DNA of 7,217 nucleotides, taken from assembly GCA_030043675.1 (NCBI GenBank), contig JASHXG010000155.1, positions 1 to 7,217 of the forward strand, read 5' to 3'. This document shows positions 1 to 6,348 of the stretch, in pieces. Numbering within the stretch: position 1 is the stretch's first letter; every line of letters starts with the position of its first letter. Both the position numbers and the translations under genes were made by a program. This stretch comes from Vulcanimicrobiota bacterium (lineage in GTDB: Bacteria > Vulcanimicrobiota > Vulcanimicrobiia > Vulcanimicrobiales > Vulcanimicrobiaceae). The notes below the pieces were generated by a model. The model was not told the origin of the DNA. It did no database searches and saw only the letters and a program-made list of their open reading frames with translations.

Positions 1-1296
1 CGTTTCGCCGAAGTCGTGCTTGCCCGGAACGCGCCGTGCCATCCGAAACTGGCCGCCGAGCTCCGCGTCGGCCTCGAAAAGCTCGACACGGTGTCCGAGG
101 GCAGCCAGCGCGCGCGCCGCCTCCATGCCGGCCGGGCCGCCGCCGATGACGGCGAAGCGCCCAGGCTCGCGCGCGCTATTCTCGACGTCCTCGGGGAACT
201 CGAGTTCGCGCACGGCGCGCGGATTGACCATGCACGTGATGGCTTCGTCGAGCAGCGAGCGATCGAGACAGGCTTGGTTACAGGCAATGCAGGTGTTGAC
301 CAGCGCCGCCTCGCCCCGCGCGGCCTTCTGGACGATCCGCGCATCGGCCAGAAAGGGCCGTGCCATCGAAACGAAATCGACGCTGCCCGCGGCCAGCACA
401 CCGTCTGCCATCGCCAAGCTGTTGATGCGATTGCTCGCGATCACCGGAAGATCGCCGACCGCGCTCTTCACCGCGGCCGCGACGCGAACCCAAACGCCGT
501 TGGGAACCACTTGCTGAACGGTCGGAATCGGCGACTCGTGCCAGCCGATGCCGACGTTCAGCGCGTCGACGCCGTCGCTCGCCAATGCGCGCGCGAAGGA
601 AAGCGTCTCCTCCAGGCTGGTCGAGCCCTTCATCAAATCCGCGCCGGAGATGCGAAAGATGACCGGGAAGTCGCCTCCCACGCGTTCGCGGATCGCGTCC
701 AGCACGGCGCGCGGCAGCCTCATTCGCCGCTCCGAATCGCCGCCCCACGCGTCCTCGCGCCGATTCGTGAGCGGCGAGAGGAACTGGTTGAGCAGGTAAC
801 CCTCCGACGCCATGACCTCGACGGCGTCGAAACCGAGCGCGCGTGCGCGCTCGGCGCCGCGCGCGAAATCTTCAATCGTGGCGAGGATCTCTTCCTCGCT
901 CAGCGCATGCGGGGGGTCCGGCGAGAAACGCGATGGAACGGCTGACGGCGCGACCGGCTGGAGGCCGAACGAGGCGAAGAATGCGTAGCGCCCGGCGTGG
1001 AAGAGCTGGAGGGCGATGCGTCCATTCGCATCGTGCACGGCCTCGACGGCGCGGCGCAGCGGCGGGGCGCCGGCGGGATCGTTGATGAAGCTGTAGTTCC
1101 GGCCGCCGGCGCCGACGCGGCTCACCGATGAGCCGCCGGTAACGATGAGCCCTGCGCCGCCGCGGGCGCGTTCGGCGTAGAACGCCGCCAGCGCGCCTGG
1201 GTCCGACTCGACGCCTAAATGCATCGAGCCCATGATGATGCGATTAGGAAGCGCAAGCGTTCCGATTGCGCCGGCCCGCAGAGCGTGTTCGAACAT
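1..1296 (-). CDS. 2,4-dienoyl-CoA reductase-like FMN/FAD/4Fe-4S enoyl reductase (FadH family), C-terminus cut by window edge
   Basis: 432 codons are visible from ATG at 1296 and the frame is open to base 1; family members are about 640-670 residues, so roughly the last third lies outside the window. Seen: an N-terminal old-yellow-enzyme TIM barrel (about 1-330) with Y167 in ASEGY and H253 in GIGWHE, which match the E. coli FadH catalytic Tyr and His; four cysteines C336, C339, C343 and C355 with FadH spacing for a 4Fe-4S cluster (CIACNQAC...C); then a Rossmann GGGPAGM motif and LGGQ opening the FAD/NADPH domain. The family passes electrons from NADPH via FAD and 4Fe-4S to FMN and reduces dienoyl-CoA substrates in the cytosol. 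Here the likely substrates are cyclic dienoyl-CoA intermediates of a shikimate-to-cyclohexanecarboxyl-CoA route, inferred from context; a beta-oxidation role is the alternative. The gene starts 19 bases after the SDR stop and has a clear ribosome site. Family call very secure, substrate tentative. Confidence 0.93.
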   Translation of the reverse strand, partial: MFEHALRAGAIGTLALPNRIIMGSMHLGVESDPGALAAFYAERARGGAGLIVTGGSSVSRVGAGGRNYSFINDPAGAPPLRRAVEAVHDANGRIALQLFHAGRYAFFASFGLQPVAPSAVPSRFSPDPPHALSEEEILATIEDFARGAERARALGFDAVEVMASEGYLLNQFLSPLTNRREDAWGGDSERRMRLPRAVLDAIRERVGGDFPVIFRISGADLMKGSTSLEETLSFARALASDGVDALNVGIGWHESPIPTVQQVVPNGVWVRVAAAVKSAVGDLPVIASNRINSLAMADGVLAAGSVDFVSMARPFLADARIVQKAARGEAALVNTCIACNQACLDRSLLDEAITCMVNPRAVRELEFPEDVENSAREPGRFAVIGGGPAGMEAARALAALGHRVELFEADAELGGQFRMARRVPGKHDFGET

Positions 1297-1300
1297 TGCG

Positions 1301-1306
1301 TCCTTT
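1301..1306 (-). promoter_or_regulatory. Shine-Dalgarno site for the dienoyl-CoA reductase gene
   Basis: The minus strand reads AAAGGA, then CGCA, then ATG at 1296. It lies in the 19-base gap after the SDR stop codon and supports the chosen start. A GGAG at 1312-1315, directly after that stop codon, is too far upstream to be the main site. Confidence 0.6.
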
Positions 1307-1315
1307 AGAGGCTCC

Positions 1316-2116
1316 CTAGGTCGTCAACGGCGGCGACGCATCCGCGTAGAAGGGCGGTGCGATCACGCTCAGGCCCCCGTCGACGCAGATCGTCTGGCCG
1401 GTGATATACTCCGATTCGGGCGCCAACAGAAAGGCGATGGTGTCGGCAACCTCTTGCGGCGTGCCCATGCGGGCCTTCGGAATTTTGGCAAGGACCGAAT
1501 CGATCGGCGGCATACCGGGCACCCGCTCGTAGAAATACGCGCATGATTCGGTGTCGATCAGGCCCCCGCTCACCGCGTTGACGTTGATGCCGTACGGCGC
1601 AAACTCGACGGCCATGTAGCGAACCCAGGCTTCGACCGCGGCCTTGTTCGATCCAAGATTCGCGTACGTCGGATAAGCGCGCGCGCTGCCGTAGCTGGAG
1701 AGGACCACGATGCGACCGCCCTCGCGCATCAGCTCGACCGCGCGCTGCGCGCCGAGCACGAAGGCGCGCACGTTCAGATCGAACGACCGATTCAGGTTGT
1801 GCGCCTTCAGCTCGAGGATTTTCTTGAAAGAACTGGCGGCTGCATTCGAGACGAAGAGATCGAGCCGTCCGAACTCTCTCTTGAGAACTTCGAACAGGCG
1901 CTCGACGCCGTCGAGGCTTTCCATGTCGGCCTGCACCGCAACGGCCGTGGATCCGAGCGACTCGATTTCGGCCACCGTCGCCGCAGCCAAGTCGGCGTTG
2001 CGGTTGTAGTTGACGACGACCTTCGCACCCGCGCGCGCTAGGGTCAGCGCCAATGCCTTGCCGATCCCACGCGAGCTGCCCGTGATCAGCGCTATTTTGT
2101 TCTCGAACCGTTTCAT
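1316..2116 (-). CDS. chcA: FabL/ChcA-type short-chain dehydrogenase, probable cyclohexenylcarbonyl-CoA enoyl reductase
   Basis: A 266-residue cytosolic SDR. Seen: cofactor-binding TGSSRGIG at 13-20, SNAAAS at 90-95 in place of the usual NNAG, S140/S141 in VLSSYG, and Y151 followed six residues later by K158 (Y-x6-K) rather than the classical Y-x3-K, where position K-4 is Leu. Then NAVSGGLIDT (180-189) and a C-terminal GQTICVDGG (240-248). The Y151/K158 pair, NAA motif and NAVSGG-IDT segment match B. subtilis FabL, an SDR enoyl-ACP reductase, so enoyl reduction is favoured over ketoreduction. ChcA of Streptomyces collinus, which reduces 1-cyclohexenylcarbonyl-CoA with NADPH, is an SDR of similar size, and the neighbours fit that pathway. 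ATG 2116 was chosen because the SDR fold begins there (MKRFENKIALITG), GGAGA precedes it, and it overlaps the upstream stop as ATGA. A general FabL role in fatty acid synthesis is the alternative. The symbol rests on context. Confidence 0.85.
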   Translation of the reverse strand: MKRFENKIALITGSSRGIGKALALTLARAGAKVVVNYNRNADLAAATVAEIESLGSTAVAVQADMESLDGVERLFEVLKREFGRLDLFVSNAAASSFKKILELKAHNLNRSFDLNVRAFVLGAQRAVELMREGGRIVVLSSYGSARAYPTYANLGSNKAAVEAWVRYMAVEFAPYGINVNAVSGGLIDTESCAYFYERVPGMPPIDSVLAKIPKARMGTPQEVADTIAFLLAPESEYITGQTICVDGGLSVIAPPFYADASPPLTT

Positions 2117-3240
2117 GCGTTCTCCAGCAGCTCGCGTGCGATCACCGTTTTCTGAATCTCGTTGGTTCCTTCTTCGAAGCGCTGTGCTCGGGCGTCGCGA
2201 TAGACGCGCTCGATTGCATTCGGCTGCCAAAAGCCGATGCCGCCATGGATCTGCAAGGCGCGGTCGGTGACGCGCGTCAGCATCTCGACGGCTTGGAGCT
2301 TCGACATCGAGGAGAGCATCGATGCGCGAGCCTCGCCATCCTCCCAAGCCTGCGCCGCGCGCATCACCAGCGCCCGCGCCGCTTCGATATCGGTTGCATT
2401 CTCGGCGATCATGAAGCGGATGGCTTGGCGTTGGGTCAGCTTCTTACCGAACGTCTCGCGCTGCCGCGCATAGGCAATCGCGAGCTCGTGGGCACGTCGC
2501 GCCAGGCCGACACAGCTCATCGCGACCGAGATCCGGCTCGGCGTCAGAAAGCCGCCGAGTGCGACCTCCAGCCCTTCGCCCTCGGCTCCGAGGCGGTTGG
2601 CGACGGGAACCGGCGTGCGATCGAAGATCAGATGTCCGTGGTCGGTTCCACGCACGCCCATCGACTCGTCCATCTCGACGACCGTCGCGCCGGGCGAATG
2701 GCGATCCACCAACAAGGCCACCGTTCCGTCGGCCCCCCGGGTGCCGGCAACGCGAGCGAAGAGCAGCCAGTAGTCGCAGATCGTGCCGAAGGTGATCAGA
2801 TGCTTTTCGCCGCTCAAGTAGTACGTAGCGCCGTCGCGCACGACGCTGCACCGAAGGTCGGCGCCGGTGCCGGCGGTCGGCTCCGTCAGCGTAAAGGCGA
2901 CCTTGATTTCACCCTGGATCGATGGGATTACGAAGGTTTGCCGCTGCTCATCGGTCGCGAAGCGGTCCATCGCGCGCCACGTTCCGTTCACGACGTGAAC
3001 GATCATGCGAATCGACGCATGCGACATCGAGAAGAGCTCGAGGAGCTCGAGATAGCTTGTAAAGGGCACGCCGCGTCCGCCGTAAGCCGCCGGGGCCGCG
3101 AGCGAGAGATAGCCTCGCTCGCGCAGCTCATCCCAAAGCTCGGACGGAACGCGCCGCTCGCGTTCGATGCGCGTCGCCCAGGCTTCGGCGGGTCCGGCGA
3201 CGTACGCCGCGATCTCGTCCTTGAGTGCCGCGAACGACAC
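2113..3240 (-). CDS. Acyl-CoA dehydrogenase, probably acting on cyclic acyl-CoA intermediates
   Basis: 375 residues from a GTG start, the normal length for a short/medium-chain FAD acyl-CoA dehydrogenase. Seen: the alpha-helical N-domain; the beta-domain signature TLTEPTAGTGAD (117-128), two residues longer between G and D than the common AGSD form; RQRETFGKKLTQRQA (259-273); the C-terminal signature QIHGGIGF (330-337) with ERVYRDAR (344-351); and E357 in EEGTNEIQ, at the position of the catalytic base of medium-chain dehydrogenase. The family forms or removes an alpha,beta double bond on acyl-CoA using FAD. I recall a homologue (AnsL/PlmL) in cyclohexanecarboxyl-CoA clusters, and the place between the shikimate-type fusion and a ChcA-like SDR supports that role; the exact step is unknown. 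GTG 3240 was chosen because it shares a base with the upstream stop (TAGTG) and because residues upstream in this frame look unlike the family. Its ribosome site is weak, suggesting coupling. Confidence 0.92.
   Translation of the reverse strand: MSFAALKDEIAAYVAGPAEAWATRIERERRVPSELWDELRERGYLSLAAPAAYGGRGVPFTSYLELLELFSMSHASIRMIVHVVNGTWRAMDRFATDEQRQTFVIPSIQGEIKVAFTLTEPTAGTGADLRCSVVRDGATYYLSGEKHLITFGTICDYWLLFARVAGTRGADGTVALLVDRHSPGATVVEMDESMGVRGTDHGHLIFDRTPVPVANRLGAEGEGLEVALGGFLTPSRISVAMSCVGLARRAHELAIAYARQRETFGKKLTQRQAIRFMIAENATDIEAARALVMRAAQAWEDGEARASMLSSMSKLQAVEMLTRVTDRALQIHGGIGFWQPNAIERVYRDARAQRFEEGTNEIQKTVIARELLENA
2121..2125 (-). promoter_or_regulatory. Shine-Dalgarno site for the SDR gene, inside the dehydrogenase 3' end
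   Basis: GGAGA on the minus strand, with four bases (ACGC counted after GGAGA gives CGC plus the preceding A) to ATG 2116, lies within the last codons of the acyl-CoA dehydrogenase. With the ATGA stop/start overlap it argues for translational coupling, and it fixes the SDR start far inside the longer open frame that reaches 2347. Confidence 0.6.
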
Positions 3241-6200
3241 TAGATGCTCTGCTTGACGCGTTCGTGCGGCCGAAGCGTCTTGGCGCGTTCGCGCAGCACG
3301 TATTTCTGGATCTTTCCCGACGGCGTGCGCGGCATCTCGGCGATGATTTCCAGCCGCTCGGGCCAGTAGTGTTTGGCGACTTGACAAGCATCGAGATAGT
3401 GCCGCATTCCTTCGAAGTCGAGCGAAGCGCCGTCGCGCAGCACGACGAAGGCGCAGGCACGCTCGCCGAGACGCTCGTCGGCCATCGCGACGATGGCGAC
3501 GTCGGTGATGGCCGGATGATCCCCGAGCAGCTGCTCCATCTCGGCGACAGGAATCTTCTCACCGCCGCGATTAATGACGTCGCGCACGCGACCGGTAATG
3601 CGAATGTATCCGGACTCGTCGATCATGCCCAGGTCGCCGGTGCGAAACCAGCCGTCGGGGGTGAAGGCGGCGGCGGTCCATTCCGGATGATCGGCATACC
3701 CCGCGAACATCGTCGGCGAGCTTACCTCAAAGTGGCCCTCTTCGCCGGGCGGCAGCGTGCGTCCATCGGGGCTGGTGATGCGCAGCGCAATGCCGCGCAG
3801 CGCCCGGCCATCCGTGCCCCATACCTTTGCCGGCTCGTCGGTCGGCGCGCTTAGGGATCCGAGACACGACTCGGTCGTTCCCCACGCGCCGCAGACGGCG
3901 GTCGCCAGGGTGCGCGTCGCGCGTTCGGCCAAACTGCGCGGGACGGCCGCGCCGGTCGCAACGAAGATGCGCAGCGCCGCCGGCGGGCGCGCTCCTTCGT
4001 CGACTGCCCTCACGACGTCGGCAAGAAACGGCGTCGCAGCCTGCACGAAGGTCCCGTCCCAATCGTTGAGAGCGCGCAGGGCGCGCGGCGCGTTCCACAC
4101 CGGTTGAAGAATCTGCGGAACGCCCATCACGATCGCAAGCCACATCCCGTAGAGAAATCCGGTTTGGTGCGCGAGCGGCGACGGAATGAAGATGCGATCG
4201 CCCGAGTGCAAGCCGAGGTGCTCGACCTCCATCGCGGCAGCGCGCATCAGGACGTCGTTGCGGTGCACGACGCCCTTTGGTTCGCCTGAAGTCCCGGAGG
4301 TGAAGAGCAACTGTGCCGGAGCATCCGCCGGCGCGCGCCGCGCTTCGAGCGCCTGCCGATCGACGTGGATCTCGGCAATGGTCTCCTCAAATCGCAGCCA
4401 GTGAAGGCGTCCGTTCTCGTTGTCGGCTGCCGGCAGCGTGCGGCGTTTGCTTCCACTCGCCGAGACGACGACGTGCTCGAGACACAGCGGAAGCTCTCCG
4501 TTGAAGGCGGAGGCCTCGACCATGAGCGATGCGATCTCGTCGGCGTGAAGGCGCCCGCGCGCTTCGCCGGGCACGAAGAGCACGCGCGCCCGCGAGCGAC
4601 GAAGGCAGAACGCCATCTCGCGCTCGCGGAAGATCGGCATCAGCGGGCAACAAACGGCGCCGGCGCGCAGCGCCGCCAACGCCACCACCACAAACTCGAT
4701 GCAATTGGGCAGTTGAAAAGCAACGCGCTCGCCGGGTCGTACGCCCAGATCTAAGAGCAGCATCGCCGTGCGGTCAACCCGGTCAAGCAGCTCCTCCCAC
4801 GTCAGCGCGACATCGCGGTCGTCGCGTGCCTCGACGACGGCGAGGTCGAGCGGAGCCGCGTGTGCGCGCTCGCGCAACAGATCGTAGAGCGAAATCTGTG
4901 CCGCGGCGCTGGGCTTGAGCATCGGCCGCACGGGCGCGCGAGCCGTTTGCTTCGAGTCCGCAGGCGCCTTTGAGATCGACATCGGAACGCCGATCGAGCG
5001 CATCGCCTCGAGAAAACGCGGATAGGAGATGCGGTAGGCGTTCGGATAGGTGAGCGAACTCTGTCCTTGCGCGCGCGAGGCAGCGACCGCCAGCGACATC
5101 AAGATGCGGTGGTCATTGAACGAGGAGAGATCGGCCCCGAACAGCTGTGAAACGCCACGCACGATCAGGCGATCCGCTTCCGATGTGATGCTGCCGCCCA
5201 TGCGATTGAGCTGCAGCATCGCGGAGACCCGATCCGATTCCTTCAAGCGAACGTGTGCGACGTTCTCGAGGGTCGTCTCACCCTTCGCAAACGTGCCGAG
5301 CGTGCAGAGAATCGGCAGCATGTCGGGAATGTCGCGGCAGTCGACGCGAACGCCGCGCAGCTCGACGCCGTCGTGCTGCACTCGAAGGGCACCCGCTTGG
5401 GCGTCGTAGCGCATCGGTAGCCCCATCCGCCCCGCGATCTCCATGAACGCCCCCTCGGGGTGGTCGGGAAGCTCGCCCGGAAGTTCCGATAGCCCGCGAA
5501 AGAGCACGTTGGAAGGGTGGATTGCGGTCACGGCAAGGCCGAAGGCCGCGGAGCCGACGTCGGGCGGAAGCACGACCGTCGCGGGCCGCGGCCGCTGCGA
5601 GGGTTCCACCTCAAAGCGGCGGTAATCCGATGCCGCCAGCACGTGCAGATCGAAAGCCCGCATCATGTCGATCGTCAGCCGGATGTAAGGACGTTCGTTC
5701 AACTCGCCGTCGACGTGGATGATCGTACGCTCGCGCGCGAATGGCGCCAGCATCAGCAGGCCCGAGATCCACTGCGAGAGCGTTCCCGGAATCACGATCT
5801 CGCCACCGCGGGGCCGTCCGGGTACCACCGCAATCGGCGGGCAGCCGTTCGCGGAATCGAAGCGCACGCCAAGCTGCGCGAGCGCATCCAACAGCGGCCC
5901 CACCGGGCGCCGCTGGAAGTATTTCTGCGCGGTCAGCGCGATCGGCGCATCGGCCAGCGATGCAAGCCCGATCATAAAGTAGAGCGTCGATCCCGAGCTG
6001 CCCACCGAGACGTTCTTACGCTTGACGTGATACGCGCCGCCCGTGACGAGCAGCGTCGCGCCATCGAGCTGAATCTTTGTGCCCAGGGCGCGCAGAACGT
6101 CCATCGTGTACTTCACGTGGCGCGCGTCGGACAGTCCGAGAATCCGGCTCGTTCCGGGCGCAAGCGACGCTAGGATCAGTGCGCGGTGTGCGTGGTACTT

Positions 6201-6263
6201 TGAGTTCGGTACCTCGACCTCGCCGATCAGCGGTCCGCTTGTTCCCTTAACGAGAAGATGCAT
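3240..6263 (-). CDS. Bifunctional EPSP-synthase-like / acyl-CoA ligase fusion (PlmJK-like, probable shikimate activation)
   Basis: 1007 residues. Residues 1-427 are an EPSP-synthase (AroA) fold: SKYHAHR (21-27), GSSGS (88-92), QRRPVG (117-122), LSQW (162-165), DIPD (311-314), KESDR (341-345), NDHR (383-386). In E. coli numbering K22, R27, R124, Q171, D313, E341, R344, H385 and R386 have counterparts, but S23 is Tyr, N94 is Ser, R100 is Tyr and K411 aligns with Ile, so it is unlikely to be a housekeeping AroA. Residues about 428-455 are an Ala/Pro/Lys-rich linker. Residues about 456-1007 are a class I adenylate-forming CoA ligase: P-loop TSGTSGEPKG (655-664), WGTTE (794-798), GWFRTGD (871-877), GRVRDVINRGGEKI (891-904) and catalytic K984 in PSGK. 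I infer that it activates shikimate, or a dehydrated derivative, with ATP and CoA and that the AroA-like domain assists elimination. From memory, phoslactomycin PlmJK is a similar fusion. An in-frame stop lies just upstream of ATG 6263, so no longer start is possible without crossing it. Confidence 0.93.
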   Translation of the reverse strand: MHLLVKGTSGPLIGEVEVPNSKYHAHRALILASLAPGTSRILGLSDARHVKYTMDVLRALGTKIQLDGATLLVTGGAYHVKRKNVSVGSSGSTLYFMIGLASLADAPIALTAQKYFQRRPVGPLLDALAQLGVRFDSANGCPPIAVVPGRPRGGEIVIPGTLSQWISGLLMLAPFARERTIIHVDGELNERPYIRLTIDMMRAFDLHVLAASDYRRFEVEPSQRPRPATVVLPPDVGSAAFGLAVTAIHPSNVLFRGLSELPGELPDHPEGAFMEIAGRMGLPMRYDAQAGALRVQHDGVELRGVRVDCRDIPDMLPILCTLGTFAKGETTLENVAHVRLKESDRVSAMLQLNRMGGSITSEADRLIVRGVSQLFGADLSSFNDHRILMSLAVAASRAQGQSSLTYPNAYRISYPRFLEAMRSIGVPMSISKAPADSKQTARAPVRPMLKPSAAAQISLYDLLRERAHAAPLDLAVVEARDDRDVALTWEELLDRVDRTAMLLLDLGVRPGERVAFQLPNCIEFVVVALAALRAGAVCCPLMPIFREREMAFCLRRSRARVLFVPGEARGRLHADEIASLMVEASAFNGELPLCLEHVVVSASGSKRRTLPAADNENGRLHWLRFEETIAEIHVDRQALEARRAPADAPAQLLFTSGTSGEPKGVVHRNDVLMRAAAMEVEHLGLHSGDRIFIPSPLAHQTGFLYGMWLAIVMGVPQILQPVWNAPRALRALNDWDGTFVQAATPFLADVVRAVDEGARPPAALRIFVATGAAVPRSLAERATRTLATAVCGAWGTTESCLGSLSAPTDEPAKVWGTDGRALRGIALRITSPDGRTLPPGEEGHFEVSSPTMFAGYADHPEWTAAAFTPDGWFRTGDLGMIDESGYIRITGRVRDVINRGGEKIPVAEMEQLLGDHPAITDVAIVAMADERLGERACAFVVLRDGASLDFEGMRHYLDACQVAKHYWPERLEIIAEMPRTPSGKIQKYVLRERAKTLRPHERVKQSI

Positions 6264-6328
6264 CAGCCCTGCCGCAAAGCAAGCTCACGATTCAGACTTC
6301 CCATCCCGGCGCTGCCCGCCCTGCCCAT
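6263..6328 (-). CDS. Possible 21-residue leader peptide upstream of the fusion gene
   Basis: A short frame encodes MGRAGSAGMGSLNRELALRQG followed by TGA. It fills most of the spacer between the ketosynthase and the fusion gene. Its ATG at 6328 is preceded by GGGAG at 6339-6343 with ten bases between, a better ribosome site than that of the fusion gene itself, and its stop overlaps the fusion start as TGATG. This is the layout of a translationally coupled leader. The peptide has no recognisable domain and is too short for homology to decide. In GC-rich DNA such a frame can arise by chance, so the call is weak. Confidence 0.3.
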   Translation of the reverse strand: MGRAGSAGMGSLNRELALRQG

Positions 6329-6348
6329 AGTGTCGCGTCTCCCAAGCT
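6264..6348 (-). other. 85-base spacer between ketosynthase and fusion gene
   Basis: This is the only real intergenic gap in the window. It holds GGGAG at 6339-6343, the short frame described separately, and AGGG at 6267-6270 only three bases before ATG 6263, a weakly placed ribosome site for the fusion gene. I see no hairpin followed by T residues and no convincing -35/-10 pair. Transcription could pass through from the ketosynthase, or an undetected promoter could lie here. Confidence 0.5.

Noticed and set aside
16..945. Long plus-strand open frame of 309 codons
   Set aside because: It lies entirely antisense to the dienoyl-CoA reductase, whose motifs are clear. The translation is Arg/Ala-rich with no recognisable domain, as expected of a shadow frame in GC-rich coding DNA.
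2117..2347. N-terminal extension of the SDR to an upstream start at 2347
   Set aside because: The extra 77 residues would overlap the dehydrogenase and do not resemble an SDR; the fold begins at MKRFENKIALITG and has a good ribosome site.
3034..3051. Tandem GAGCTCGAG-like repeat
   Set aside because: It is explained by the coding of Leu/Glu residues (LELLEL) in the dehydrogenase N-domain; there is no second copy or element boundary.
2245..3243. Plus-strand open frame of 332 codons
   Set aside because: It is antisense to the acyl-CoA dehydrogenase, has low-complexity composition and no motif; it is a codon-bias artefact.
3241..3387. N-terminal extension of the acyl-CoA dehydrogenase to 3387
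   Set aside because: The extra residues are Arg/Ala/His-rich, overlap the ligase C-terminus in another frame and exceed the normal family length; GTG at 3240 gives a standard 375-residue protein.
4910..4980. Possible lost gene boundary between the AroA-like and ligase halves
   Set aside because: The frame is continuous through an Ala/Pro/Lys-rich linker, with no stop in this frame. I saw no sign of a frameshift, so I treat it as a true fusion.
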